Source of the DNA: Chara braunii
Lineage: Eukaryota; Streptophyta; Charophyceae; Charales; Characeae
Assembly: GCA_003427395.1 (NCBI GenBank)
Contig: BFEA01000086.1
Coordinates: 1,122,007-1,142,985 of the forward strand
DNA length: 20,979 bases
Direction of reading: 5' to 3'
Position 1 is the stretch's first letter. Each line of letters opens with the position of its first letter. A program made the translations under genes and the position numbers. Positions 8,422-16,918 of this stretch are shown here, one piece after another. The notes under the pieces are model-generated. The model searched no databases and was not told the DNA's origin. It was given only the letters and a program-made list of their open reading frames with translations.

Positions 8422-11096
8422 ATGCAGAGGGGCGGGAGGGACACACGGCCACGCCAGGGGCTCCAGAGGATGACGGGAAGGGGCGAGCAGCATGGGTCGC
8501 CTAGGAGGGAGCCTACGCCTGAGTTTGATGACGATAACATTGAGCTCTTCTTGGATGTATATCGGGACTATGCGGCACAGAGAGGGTGGTCAGTGGCGGA
8601 GAGGATTCACCACTTGAGGGGTATAGGGCGGTTCGAGGAGCCTGTCGCTCAGATATGCGAGGAGGCCTTGACTTGGCCAGATGTGGAGGCCGAGATGCAG
8701 AGGTTGAGAGCTTCCCCTAAGGGGCGTGACGGCATGCCCATTCGATTGGAGGAGGGGAACGCAGATGAGTTCCTCCCCGCATATGAGCACTACATGTTGA
8801 GTCTGGGGGTTGCGTAGGAGGAGTGGGTGCAGGCCCTACTTATCTGGACGAGGCAGGCGGAGAGGCAGGTGGCCAAACAGGTTCGGGAGAGGGCTCAAGA
8901 CTGGGAGGACTGTCAGGCCCAACTCAGGAGGGCATTCGGACGACCACAACACGAGAGGCACGAGCCCAGGGTTGAGAGGCGACGGCGAAGCAAGAGGCCA
9001 AGAGAACCAACACCGAGAGAGGTGGGGCTGGCCAGAGAGAGGAGGAGGGCCCCAACACGGCAGGGGGATGAGCTCGCAGGGCCCGCATTGGCAGAGGAGT
9101 CGTTCCCCGCTTGTGGCCTCCGGGCAGTCGAGTTTCGGCGGATTACGAGTGAGGAGTTGAGATCGCCCCCACCATTGCCATCAACACAAGAGATGGACAT
9201 ACCAAGAGAGACGCCATTCCGAAGCTTAGCGACTCATCTCGATGTATCCCAATGGGAGGCCTCACGGCTGGGAGAGGGCTCAGTCGAGCCGGCGTGCTAC
9301 GTGCCGTTGGAGGAGCTCTTGGACCCCGAGATGGAGACGGACATGCGAGACCGAGGGGAGCCGCAGGATCCTGAGGTGGCAGCCGAGCGGCCGGATCCGG
9401 TACGACCTCAAGGTGGGGATGTGATCATGGTTGGAAACGATACCCCGCCATGCTCCCCAGTTCCAGAGCCAGTACAACACTCGTGGCCAGAGGGATTCCT
9501 GAGCCAGGCAGCGAGGAGATTCCGGAGTCTCCCCCTGAGGCCACTGCGATGCCTAGGCAGGAGGTAGGGATGGAGGAGCACGGGGCGGGTGAGGGAGCGA
9601 GGATGGAGGCGCCCCTTGACTCGCCATCGGCCACACACGTGACCAAGAGCCCAGTTATCGAGGAGCCCGTTCCAGTGGATTTACCGTCGGTAGTGTCATG
9701 CACGAGCGAGGGGATGGGTATTGAGGCATCAACTCCGGAGGGCCAGAGGCCGCGAGTGAGAGGAGCCCCAAGAGAGACCTGCAAAGAGAGGTCCGCTCGA
9801 GTACAAGGCCGTCTGGATGAAATACACACGAGACAGGCTGAGATGGAGGCGACAGGGATAGAGCTGACACCGCCGGTCGAGCCTAAGACGAGCGAGCAGA
9901 GGATCGCCGAGTTGTGGGTCTGATATGAGAACCAGAGAGATGCGGTCCACCAGAGGTCACGAGTGGCAGGACAGGCGGACGAGGGGACGAGTGAGATGAG
10001 GGAGATGGGGGACTTGGCATTCTCTGCGACTAGGATGGCGATTGAGCGAATGGACAGGAAGATATGCGAGACGACAATTACATCCTTCCAGTGGTATAAT
10101 CAACTCAGCAATGAGCTTAGGGTTAGAGAGTAGGAGGTGGAACACCTGATTACTCAGCTTGTCGAGGAGAGGGCGAGGACTCGGAGCCAGGCCAGAGAGG
10201 TTGAGTGGGAGAGGAGATTTAGGGAGATGGTGGCTGCCGTGGATAGGCTCTCGGCAGCCTGGGAGGCTAGCCAGGCGGGGCGAGCTGGTGCCGATGGCCA
10301 CGACAGAGGGATGCGCGCCTCGCCGAGCCAGAGAGCAGCGGTGGAGGTCCCTCGACAGGCTGAGCCCGTGGAGGAGATGCCCCTGGACACGGCCGGAGAG
10401 GAGGGTGGCGCACAGGAGTCACTTATGGCTATGTCCACGGAGAGGAGAGGTTCGCGTTTGCATGAGCTGGCGGCAGCCATGGGGATAGGCACTCCACAGG
10501 AGAGGCCTCAGAGACTAGACGCTCCAGAGCAGGCCTCGAGGTTGGGAGAGTTGAGGGCGGACCTGGGCTCCTGGGCCACGGGGACGGACTCAGGAGGGTC
10601 CGACTCGTGGCAGCAGCAGCAGCAGGAGGTGATGAGTGAGCCCACCACCATGGTGAGCCCTCAGCCGTCAGGATCATGTGGGGATGAGGTGGTGGTTGGG
10701 ACAGAGAGGGCTCATGAGGAGGGACCCCGAGAGTCGGGCACGCCAGACTGCAGGCCGACGAGCACAGCCGTACGAGAGGGTGAGGATGCTGAGGCTATGG
10801 TGCCCGGACCTCACGGCCATATGGGATTGCCCTCGTGCCAGGGGGTGACCACTGAGACCATGGAGATGCCTCCGACGTCGAGTTCCCGGGGGAGAAAGAA
10901 GAAGACTGCCTGGTGGCACGATACTTCCTGCTTTTGGTGCAAGGAGGGGCACAGAGTCGTGGACTGTTCAGAGCTTCTTGAGGATAAGGCCGAGGGGCGG
11001 GTTGCAGAGGTCGACGGCAAGTTGTATGACAAGCAGGGTAGGATAGTAGAGCGAGCTCCAGATGGGGGCAGGGCTCAGTTGTATAGGCAGAACTAG
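8422..11096 (+). pseudogene. Second Gag-like ORF downstream of pol, with CX2CX3HX4C knuckle (broken)
   Basis: From the ATG at 8422 one frame runs to about 9490, shifts once, then runs to the stop at 11094, about 890 codons in all. In-frame stops at 8815 (TAG), 9921 (TGA) and 10131 (TAG) are each one C-to-T change from CAG or CGA. The N-terminus has two related helical segments, DNIELFLDVYRDYAAQRGW (about 8533-8589) and GNADEFLPAYEHYMLSLGV (about 8757-8813), of the F-L-x-x-Y type seen in Ty3-type capsids. The middle is Arg/Glu/Pro-rich, with coiled-coil-like stretches near 9760-9920 and 10130-10260 and a short Gln run at 10611-10625. Near the end, Cys 10929, Cys 10938, His 10950 and Cys 10965 form a knuckle with three residues, not four, before His. 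I see no signal peptide or membrane segment, so it is not an obvious envelope protein. It is less frame-shifted than gag-pol. Function unknown; a second RNA-binding structural protein is my inference. Confidence 0.7.
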
Positions 11097-11655
11097 GAGG
11101 AATTATGTAAGTAGGGACCGGTCTGTCTGTGTGTCGGTAGGGTTATAATAGTGCGCACACAAGGGGCGAATTGGGGGTGTGCATATGTCTAATTGGATGA
11201 GGGGGCCCTAGATGTGTGCACGTTTTAGAGGTAGTAGGATGGGTCCTCGCCTGCTTGTACATATATAGTTGACTGAGTATTTTTTTATTTTTTTTGAGTT
11301 TTTTCTTCCATAGGCTACGGCTTAGGGCATGAGAGTCGGCCGTAGGACACATGGGGCTAGTCAGTCCACTTTTGATTTCACAGTGCGGAGACTACTTGGG
11401 TTTGAGAGAGACTTGGGTATGAGTTTTCCCTAGTTAGGTGAGGCAGAGGGTTAGGCACCCATTAGATCTTGAGTAGATGTTGTGTCCCCGAGCGTGTTCC
11501 GCGGGTGTACAGTGGGGTCGGGAACCATGCTCAGATGGACAGAGTTTGAGTTGAGTGTTTGTGTTTGAGTCTTGAGGGAGGCATTCTGCTCCCTGAGTGT
11601 ATCATGAGCTGAGATTCTATGGGACTTGTTTTGTGACGACCACTATCACTCTCAC
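11097..11655 (+). other. Noncoding stretch after second ORF
   Basis: No credible gene. It is G/T-rich, with T-rich runs at 11280-11311 that could end or interrupt transcripts. A small foldback GGGAG...CTCCC occurs at about 11576-11594. I see nothing else. Confidence 0.5.
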
Positions 11656-11958
11656 ATGTGTGGATTTATCCTGATGTATGATTGGCTTTGTGTGAGAGAA
11701 GTACAGGATACATCTCATGGGCATCATTATGTAAATTGTAAAGCTGTCTACCCTCCGGTATACTCGTGCGGCCTGCTGCAAGCGGACGAGAGGGCAGAGT
11801 ATAAGGAGGGGAAGTGCAGCCTGTTTGTAAAAAACTGTGAGAATCCTACGGGATTGATGGATTCAGGAATTTGCATGTTTGGCCGTGCTAAACAACGTGA
11901 CCTAAGTTGTACAGGGACCCAGAAGGTGGTCCCTCAGTTTGAGTTATTTGATGATTAA
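11656..11958 (+). CDS. Doubtful Cys-rich small ORF (about 100 aa)
   Basis: From the ATG at 11656 to the stop at 11956 an open frame encodes about 100 residues with eight cysteines and a Cys-spaced middle (NCENPTGLMDSGICMF near 11838-11885). I recognise no family, no signal peptide and no upstream initiation context beyond an ATG. It lies inside a long noncoding part of the element and may be chance or a remnant of other element sequence. Confidence 0.2.
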   Translation: MCGFILMYDWLCVREVQDTSHGHHYVNCKAVYPPVYSCGLLQADERAEYKEGKCSLFVKNCENPTGLMDSGICMFGRAKQRDLSCTGTQKVVPQFELFDD

Positions 11959-11961
11959 GAC

Positions 11962-12024
11962 CCCCTTCATGATTCTGGAAGGTGGGGATTGCATTGTATG
12001 GAGGCCCCTTCATGGTTTTGGAAG
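11962..12024 (+). repeat. Short direct repeat, 43-bp period
   Basis: CCCCTTCATGATTCTGGAAG at 11962-11981 recurs as CCCCTTCATGGTTTTGGAAG at 12005-12024, with 18 of 20 bases the same. Two units only. Confidence 0.7.
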
Positions 12025-12259
12025 AGGTCGCGTGAGGAGTCATCCCATACAAAAAGGGGATGGCCGTTAAATCTTTTGTGAGAGGCGCCCTTTACTAAAG
12101 TAAGGGTGGGTAAAAACTTGACTGGTATGGAAAACATTGTTTGTGTTGATAAAGTCTGACGAGAGGGAACCATGTTTGCTTGAAACATTTGAAAAGGGTG
12201 ACAGATGCCTCAGGATGGGCGACTGCTGACTCTGATCAAGTTAGGAGCCGCAACCCTGT

Positions 12260-12742
12260 GAATCCGGCAGCGAAGGATGCCGTGCCTATTATAGGAAGGC
12301 CGGTAAATGCCTTCAGACCCCTGCGTAGTCCCGCAGCGGCCTGTGAGTTTGTTTGTGATGCCCCGCCTAACCACCAGTGTCAATCCTGAGACATATTTAA
12401 AGGAATATCAAGCTAACGGTAAAGCTTAGTGCCACCTGGGCGCAACCCCTAGTGGATGGCTGCTAGCTTGCACAACCTGGCTGCGGGCCCGCAAGGTAAG
12501 AGTTTAAGGGGAGTTGCCCGCCCCAGGGAAATTACTTCGCGGGATAAGAGTCGAGTCCTTTGGAGACCCTGATTGATTGATTATCAGGGACATACCTGTC
12601 GTTGTATAACCAACGGGAGGATACCGCCGCTAAGGTAACAACGCGGTGGGCCGTAGACCTGGCCCGATCAGCCAGGCTACGGTGGGCCCAGATGGGGACC
12701 TGGCATTTCTGTACTAGACTGCAGAAAAGCCCGAGAGAGGCT
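12260..12742 (+). ncRNA. Hairpin-dense stretch, candidate structured RNA (unidentified)
   Basis: Successive perfect or near-perfect foldbacks: 12266-12281 (GGCA/TGCC), 12285-12295 (CCTAT/ATAGG), 12321-12336 (CTGCG/CGCAG), 12410-12427 (AAGCT/AGCTT), 12483-12492 (palindrome GCGGGCCCGC), 12567-12589 (CCCTGAT/ATCAGGG), 12651-12682 (a 12-bp stem with one bulged A and a 7-nt loop), 12706-12727 (TTTCTG/CAGAAA) and 12728-12742 (AGCC/GGCT). The 4-5 bp ones can be chance; the 12-bp and 7-bp stems are better. I compared it from memory with rRNA, 7SL, RNase P/MRP, group I/II introns and snRNAs and found no match. No coding frame covers it convincingly. Confidence 0.25.
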
Positions 12743-13590
12743 ACAAGCTTATACGTGTGTATTTTGTTTGACTGTGAGAAATTTGTTGAAGAAGGCAAAG
12801 AATGCTTTCATAGGTCCCATTCGAAGCCCGCGTCCCTAGTTATGGCTCTGCTTACGAAAAAGAGACTAACCGGGACACCCAACGAGAGGCCGACGGTTGA
12901 CTAGGACGAAAGGGGAAGAGGATGGTTTGAGGGCCTTTGAAACTTATGCTGTAGTATTGATGCGCAATACACCGGCGTCCTGGCGTCAAGACGATGGGGA
13001 CCCAGGTTGAAACCCAGACAGCATATAGCTGTGTTGGCACGGTTTGACGGAGGCCTCAACCCTGAGTCTGTCGGCTAATCGGATTGGTTCTAATCTCGTC
13101 AGCACTTGGAATGTGAAGATGTCTATAGCTTTGATTTGGCGAGGCGATGGGGACGTCGCTTAATATGGTCCGGTAAATTGTCGGCGCGAATACCCTTACA
13201 AGGGTATCCGCCTTGGTTTTTGCAAGTGACAGAAAGGCTCGGTTAACCTGGATTTTAAGTGCCTCTGCAGGAAATGTGAGGGTCGTCCGCGCACGGGCAA
13301 AGGTCTGTCTTGTCCCAGTAGGGAGTATGTGGGCGCGCGATTTTTTTGGCATGCGTGTGATTTTTTTATATTAAGTGGGCGGCCAGGGTAGCCAACCGAC
13401 CTGTACCAGGTTACGAGATTGGTTAGGGAATGCAAGTCCGTTTTTGGTTGGTGCGCGCGACCAACGGTAGGACTGGCATGCCGGTAGGCACGCGAGAGGG
13501 CCACAACGAGAAGTGGTGGACCGGCGCGGGCGCTTAAGGGTCGTGGGCACAAGTGCGGGCCGAAAGGGCAGCCGGGTGGTATCCTGGCTC
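12743..13590 (+). other. Noncoding stretch with palindrome and paired T runs
   Basis: No gene recognised. An 8-bp inverted repeat with a 2-nt centre lies at 13190-13207 (ATACCCTT/AAGGGTAT). Two T7 runs, 13341-13347 and 13361-13367, lie 20 bases apart. The segment near 13228-13265 (GACAGAAAGG...CTCTGCAGG) faintly recalls U6 but needs an insertion to align, so I do not call it. Confidence 0.4.
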
Positions 13591-13760
13591 GAAACGCCGC
13601 ACGACGCCACTTTATATGGGGAGCCGCGCTTGCCAGTCACAGAGTTGGGCTTAGCCCTATTGGTTACGGTGTCAGGTTCGTGGTGTGGAAGTGTGAGGTT
13701 CGAGGCCAGCAAACGGCGACGCGGGAGCGATGGAGCAGCGGAGGAGCTGAGGGGTCGAGG

Positions 13761-13840
13761 GTCCTGCGGGACTATCCCCCGTAGTTTTGCTAAGGAGATC
13801 CGGTCGTGGGCCCGCCCTGCAGGGTTGCAGGATTTTTTTT
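13761..13840 (+). pseudogene. U6-like fragment with T8 end
   Basis: It starts GTCCTGCGGGACTATC, like the U6 5' hairpin. It continues with GCTAAGGAGAT in place of the ACAGAGAAGAT region and GGGCCCGCCCTGCAGGG where U6 has the internal stem-loop start, and ends in T8 at 13833-13840. The 3' third of U6 is missing. Alignment needs small gaps. Confidence 0.4.
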
Positions 13841-14092
13841 GAGGGACCCGTGCCCCGTCCCGTCTGCCTTTATTTTTTTTTTTGCTTATCTTAACTCTTT
13901 GAGTTTTCGCCTCGATTCTACTGAGCCTTTTTTTACCGAGGGTTGGCCGGTGCTGCCTTTGCCTGGACCGATGACCTGGGCCATCGACCGTTACAGCGAG
14001 CGCACCTACGAGCCGCCGAAGGATGGGCCGGTGACGAGCCGGGGAAGGTCGCGCAGCCCCTCGGAGGTGCTGTGGGAGGCCATCGCGTGTGG

Positions 14093-14187
14093 GTCCTTTG
14101 GGACAGCCGTTAGGATGGGGAGGATATTGGGGAGGTTCGCATGGCCCCTACGTAAAAATGATGTGTGAAGAGTCCGAAAATGGACCC
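14093..14187 (+). pseudogene. U6 snRNA-like copy, nearly full length
   Basis: From GTCCTTTGGGACA to GAAAATGGACCC it aligns end to end with plant U6 with one or two small gaps. By hand about 56 of 84 positions match, including GCATGGCCCCT at 14139-14149. Most differences are A-to-G or C-to-T. The ACAGAGA box reads ATTGGGG, so it cannot act as U6. A CCCGG/CCGGG hairpin follows directly. Confidence 0.65.
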
Positions 14188-14280
14188 GGACGTGAGCCGG
14201 GCTTGGTGCGCGGTCGAGATAGTGAGGGGAGAAGGCCGGATGGCCTTTGGAGATGTTGCGAGGTACTCGCCACAGTGAAA

Positions 14281-14372
14281 GTCCCCGCGGCTTCGGCCGA
14301 GATCGGATCAACGAGATCTGTATGATGATGGTGCGAAGGCTAAGGAGTTTGAAACGGGAAGGGGTTGGACCC
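14281..14372 (+). pseudogene. U6-like copy, diverged
   Basis: GTCCCCGCGGCTTCGG at the start, GGATCAACGAGATCTG in place of GGAACGATACAGAGAAG, AAGG near 14342 and GGTTGGACCC at the end keep the U6 order and spacing. Identity is low in the middle. It is followed by the same CCCGG/CCGGG hairpin and GGTGC as the copy at 14093. Confidence 0.5.
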
Positions 14373-14444
14373 GGCGGTAAGCCGGGTTCGGTGCATACCA
14401 GAGAGGAAGAAGGGGTGGGTCGCTGCCCACAATTTTTTTTTGGA

Positions 14445-14530
14445 AGATCTGTTGGGGATCGGAGTCGCTGCGTAGGGGATTTGCACGGCCATTGTATGCG
14501 ACAGGCGCGCGAGAACCTGGGGATGTACCC
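14445..14530 (+). pseudogene. U6-like copy after T9 run
   Basis: AGATCTGTTGGGGATCGGAG and GGGGATTTGCACGGCC align to the U6 stretch from ATCCGATAAAATTGGAACG to GAAGATTAGCATGGCC. It ends GGGGATGTACCC. A T9 run (14433-14441) stands just before it where the 5' hairpin would be. Confidence 0.45.
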
Positions 14531-14611
14531 GGACAGGAAACAGGGGCGGTGTAGAAAAAGGTTAGCCTGGCCGTTGGGTGAGATCGCGAAGCCAACAAAT
14601 GGAGGGAATCC
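14515..14611 (+). pseudogene. U6-like copy overlapping the previous one
   Basis: CCTGGGGATGTACCC recalls the U6 5' hairpin and CGG...GAAACAGGGGCGGTGTAG recalls the AAAATTGGAACGATACAG stretch. AAAGGTTAGCCTGGCC (14555-14570) matches GAAGATTAGCATGGCC at 12 of 16 bases. ACAAATGG near 14595 fits the 3' part. It shares its 5' end with the 3' end of the copy at 14445. Confidence 0.5.
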
Positions 14612-14695
14612 GGGAATGAGCCCAGGCGAAAGAACGGGAAAAGGGGGAGAGGCCGTGAGGCCGTTAGCCGCGCCGAAGGGTGTCACGCGGCGCAA

Positions 14696-14783
14696 GTCCC
14701 CGGGGCATCTGCTGAGAAGCGACACGGAGGGGAAACCGCTCCGCCCCGGTGCAAGGATCGTGTAGAGGGATCTGGGAAGAACC
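14696..14783 (+). pseudogene. U6-like copy
   Basis: GTCCCCGGGGCATCTG keeps the U6 5' hairpin and the following ATC. CGACACGGAGG stands for CGATACAGAGA, and CCGCCCCGGTGCAAGGATCG (14741-14760) matches the internal stem-loop stretch GGCCCCTGCGCAAGGATGA well. It ends in GAACCC, followed by a CCCGG...CCGGG tail. Confidence 0.55.
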
Positions 14784-14916
14784 CGGACGCAGGAGGCGCC
14801 GGGTGCACCTCAAGAAGATAGAGGGAGGGGCGTAAGGGCAATCAGATTGTCCCACGGTTGGATACGCTCGGCGGCTGCCCGTTGCGAATAGCAAAGGGGG
14901 CACCTGCCGACCCGAG

Positions 14917-15034
14917 GTCCTTTGGGATATCTGCTAAAATTGGAGCGATACGGAAAAGATTAGCATGACCCCTGCGCAGGGAAGGCATATATAAAAGTCG
15001 GAAGAGGAGAGTCCGACAGCGATTGACTTTTTTT
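14917..15034 (+). pseudogene. Best U6 snRNA-like copy, with T7 terminator
   Basis: From 14929 to 14987 about 49 of 59 bases match the plant U6 I remember, including TAAAATTGGAGCGATACGG and AAAGATTAGCATGACCCCTG. The 5' hairpin GTCCTTTGGGAT is present and a T7 run ends it at 15028-15034, with the 3' part slightly lengthened. The ACAGAGA box is changed to ACGGAAA, while the AGC triad that pairs in the catalytic core is kept. No plant-type upstream element or TATA box is seen 25-70 bases upstream. I take it for a pseudogene; an active variant is not excluded. Confidence 0.75.
15028..15034 (+). terminator. Pol III-type T7 run after U6-like copy
   Basis: Seven T residues follow the U6-like segment at about the distance where U6 genes end in a T run. 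Whether it ends any transcript is unknown. Confidence 0.4.
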
Positions 15035-15200
15035 CTTTCGTCTCGTAGCACTCGAATGTTGCCGGGCTGTGCTGCGACGGAGTAGGGGAAACGAGGGTGA
15101 AGCCGACGGGCGTGAAGAAGGGCACGGGCCGTGAGGAGAGAATTGGAGTGAATACGGACGTGAAGCGGCACCGGGTGCGTGCGGGTGGTGGTGAAGAAGA

Positions 15201-16690
15201 TGGCGGGTAGCGGGCAGGTCGCGGCGGGATACGTGTGGCTCGCTCGGCTCTTAGCAGAATCGGGCCGGCGGAGAGGCGATTTGGGGGTTCTGACCCCGGG
15301 CGAGTTAGATGGCGGTGTTAGATTTTGCCATAGAGTAGTGAGTTAGTTAGTGGGGAAGAATAATGGTGCGCGGAGAGGTTGGGCATTGCAGACGAAGGAG
15401 TTCATAACCTATACTAGTCCTAACAAAAATGAGCGGGGGAAAGTGTCAGATCAGGGTTTTCGGCGCTCGCGACCCCGATCCTGTGGTTGGGTTATTGAGG
15501 AAGCTAGCGTAGGGGGAGTTAGTAGGAAGGAGCATCGCGCGAAGCTGTTAGGAATCATGTATGATCGCATGAGGGGTTGAGCTCCTCGATTCGAGTTCGG
15601 ACGAAACCGAATCTGGGAGGTTGCAGAGGAGAGGTTTTAGGGTCGGGCGGATTGGAGTAGGAGTTCTGTCTCTGGAGTTAATGAATGGGCTCGAGGTGGA
15701 GGGATTGAGGGTTGCGCGGCAGTGAAAGCGAGGGTGCGGGGAAAAGAGAGGGAAAGGTGCCTGGCCCTGTTTCGCTGGGAGATTCGCCCGACTTAGCTCA
15801 CTCGATCGGGCGGGGTAACAGGGAAAACCGAGGTATTTACCTCGTATCGCTCACGGCGTATGTGCCAGCGCACATAGTAGGTACCGACCCCTATTCTAAG
15901 TAAAGACTATTTCCCATCTTGTACGCTTGGTGAGTGGATGGGGCTTGGCAATGGGGAGGACTGCAGTCGTTGTGCCCTCCTTCTCGGCCGATGCCCCGCC
16001 TGTAGTTTGCCCACGCTGAGTGTGGTTATTCTCCCGCTCGTGTTCACGGACGCGGTGTTGTTGGCCTGTAGACGGCCAGGAAAGGGGGGGATAAGAGGAG
16101 AGTAGGGAGGAGCGAGGCAGCGAGCCAGAAGGCTTGTAAGGTAGCCCGTGGGGTGCCCAGCCTATCGGCAACATCGTAAGTGAAGCCGACCACGGAGACT
16201 GTATGCTTACCTGCCAGCTGATACGTTGGTCGCTGCCGAGTGAAAAGGCTAGGGGCGAGGAACGTTGGAATTCAGAAGGATGATTGAAGTATGAGGTGGG
16301 CTGTTGTGGGGTAAAGGTTCGCGAGGGGTGTCCGGGTTCAGCGGCTCAGCGTCAGCTTGACCAAGCTATTACATTGTCTTCCATTGCGGGGCCCTCAAGC
16401 GCTGAAGATTTGAAGGCCCTCTCGCGTGAGTCTGAGTGTGTCCTTCCTGAGTCTGAGAGTCTTACTTTTTCTTATCCTGTCCTTCTCCCTCTAAAGTCTG
16501 GTCCTTTGGCTCTGAGAGGAAGGCGGCAGGAGGACGTGTGGCCCGTAATCCGCGCCAAGGCCTTTGTGGGAGGTTGGCCCCACCGATTGCGAGAGCTCTG
16601 CCGGAACTCAGGCGGAGTCCTAGAGGCAGGGAACTGAGGGGTTATTCCTTGACTCCCTTTGTAAACCCAACTATAACCCCTANCTGTACA
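15201..16690 (+). other. Noncoding stretch with purine tract and foldbacks
   Basis: No gene recognised; open frames here (15350-15580, 16284-16637) show no family features. Foldbacks: GATTCG/CGAATC at 15588-15613, and CGAGGTA/TACCTCG with a 2-nt centre at 15829-15844. The purine run GAGCGGGGGAAAG at 15431-15443 is followed by TGTCAG. A second purine-rich tract runs from about 16078 to 16116. There is one ambiguous base at 16683, so identity there is unknown. Confidence 0.4.
15431..15443 (+). promoter_or_regulatory. Candidate polypurine tract and 3' LTR start
   Basis: GAGCGGGGGAAAG is followed at once by TGTCA, the inverted match of the LTR end TGACA (1305-1309). If correct, the 3' LTR would run from 15444 to 20529, about 5.1 kb, and would contain the hairpin array but not the U6-like cluster. 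Other purine tracts exist at 12905-12918, 16078-16116 and 16852-16875, so this is a weak choice that needs the missing 5' LTR start. Confidence 0.2.
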
Positions 16691-16918
16691 TCTCTCTATG
16701 TTTGAGAGAGTATATTGTGTGGATCCTGTATTTGGTTCTGAGTTTGACTTTCAAGACATAAGTCACACTAAGGTAAACGAATGTATGAGCAAGTCTCAGT
16801 TTCAGTTTATTGATTGCCTGAAAGCAGATTGTGAATAAAATGGGTTGCATCCGGGGGGGGAGGTTGGGAGGAAGGCAGCATTGTGTGCAAATTGACTGGG
16901 TCATCAAGGTTGGGAGGT

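Larger units (their letters stand above)
13595..15200 (+). repeat. Cluster of diverged U6 snRNA-like copies
   Basis: At least six, perhaps ten, segments on the + strand align along most of their length to plant U6 snRNA (recalled, not searched). The clearer ones start near 13761, 14093, 14281, 14445, 14515, 14696 and 14917. Weaker ones lie near 13600-13690 (ACAGAG, TTAGCCC), 13966-14051 (TTACAGCGAG, then AAGGATG 27 bases on) and 15121-15200 (AATTGGAGTGAATACGG). Several are followed by a shared tail, a CCCGG...CCGGG hairpin then a GGTGC-like sequence (14184, 14370, 14780). T runs that could end Pol III transcripts lie at 13833-13840, 13873-13883, 13928-13934, 14433-14441 and 15028-15034. The copies differ from each other by a third or more, so the cluster is old or assembled from different sources. 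Confidence 0.6.

Noticed and set aside
10611-10625. CAG repeat as an expansion locus
   Set aside because: Only five CAG units inside the second ORF; ordinary for a Gln run.
8422-11096. Envelope gene
   Set aside because: Position fits, but there is no signal peptide, membrane segment or surface-protein feature; it has Gag-like segments and a zinc knuckle.
14276-14290. RNase MRP/P-like motif GAAAGTCCCCG
   Set aside because: An 11-base match to the conserved region I recall from human MRP RNA, but no other conserved region follows and it coincides with the start of a U6-like copy.
14006-14725. Long minus-strand ORF (239 codons)
   Set aside because: It lies across the U6-like copies in GC-rich DNA, has no family features, and long stop-free runs in several frames are expected there.
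14247-14765. Plus-strand ORF of 172 codons
   Set aside because: Covers four U6-like copies and their tails; its Gly/Arg-rich composition follows from base content.
16852-16875. G8 purine tract as polypurine tract
   Set aside because: It is interrupted by TT, is not followed by a TGTCA-type LTR start matching the LTR end, and cannot be tested without the 5' LTR start.
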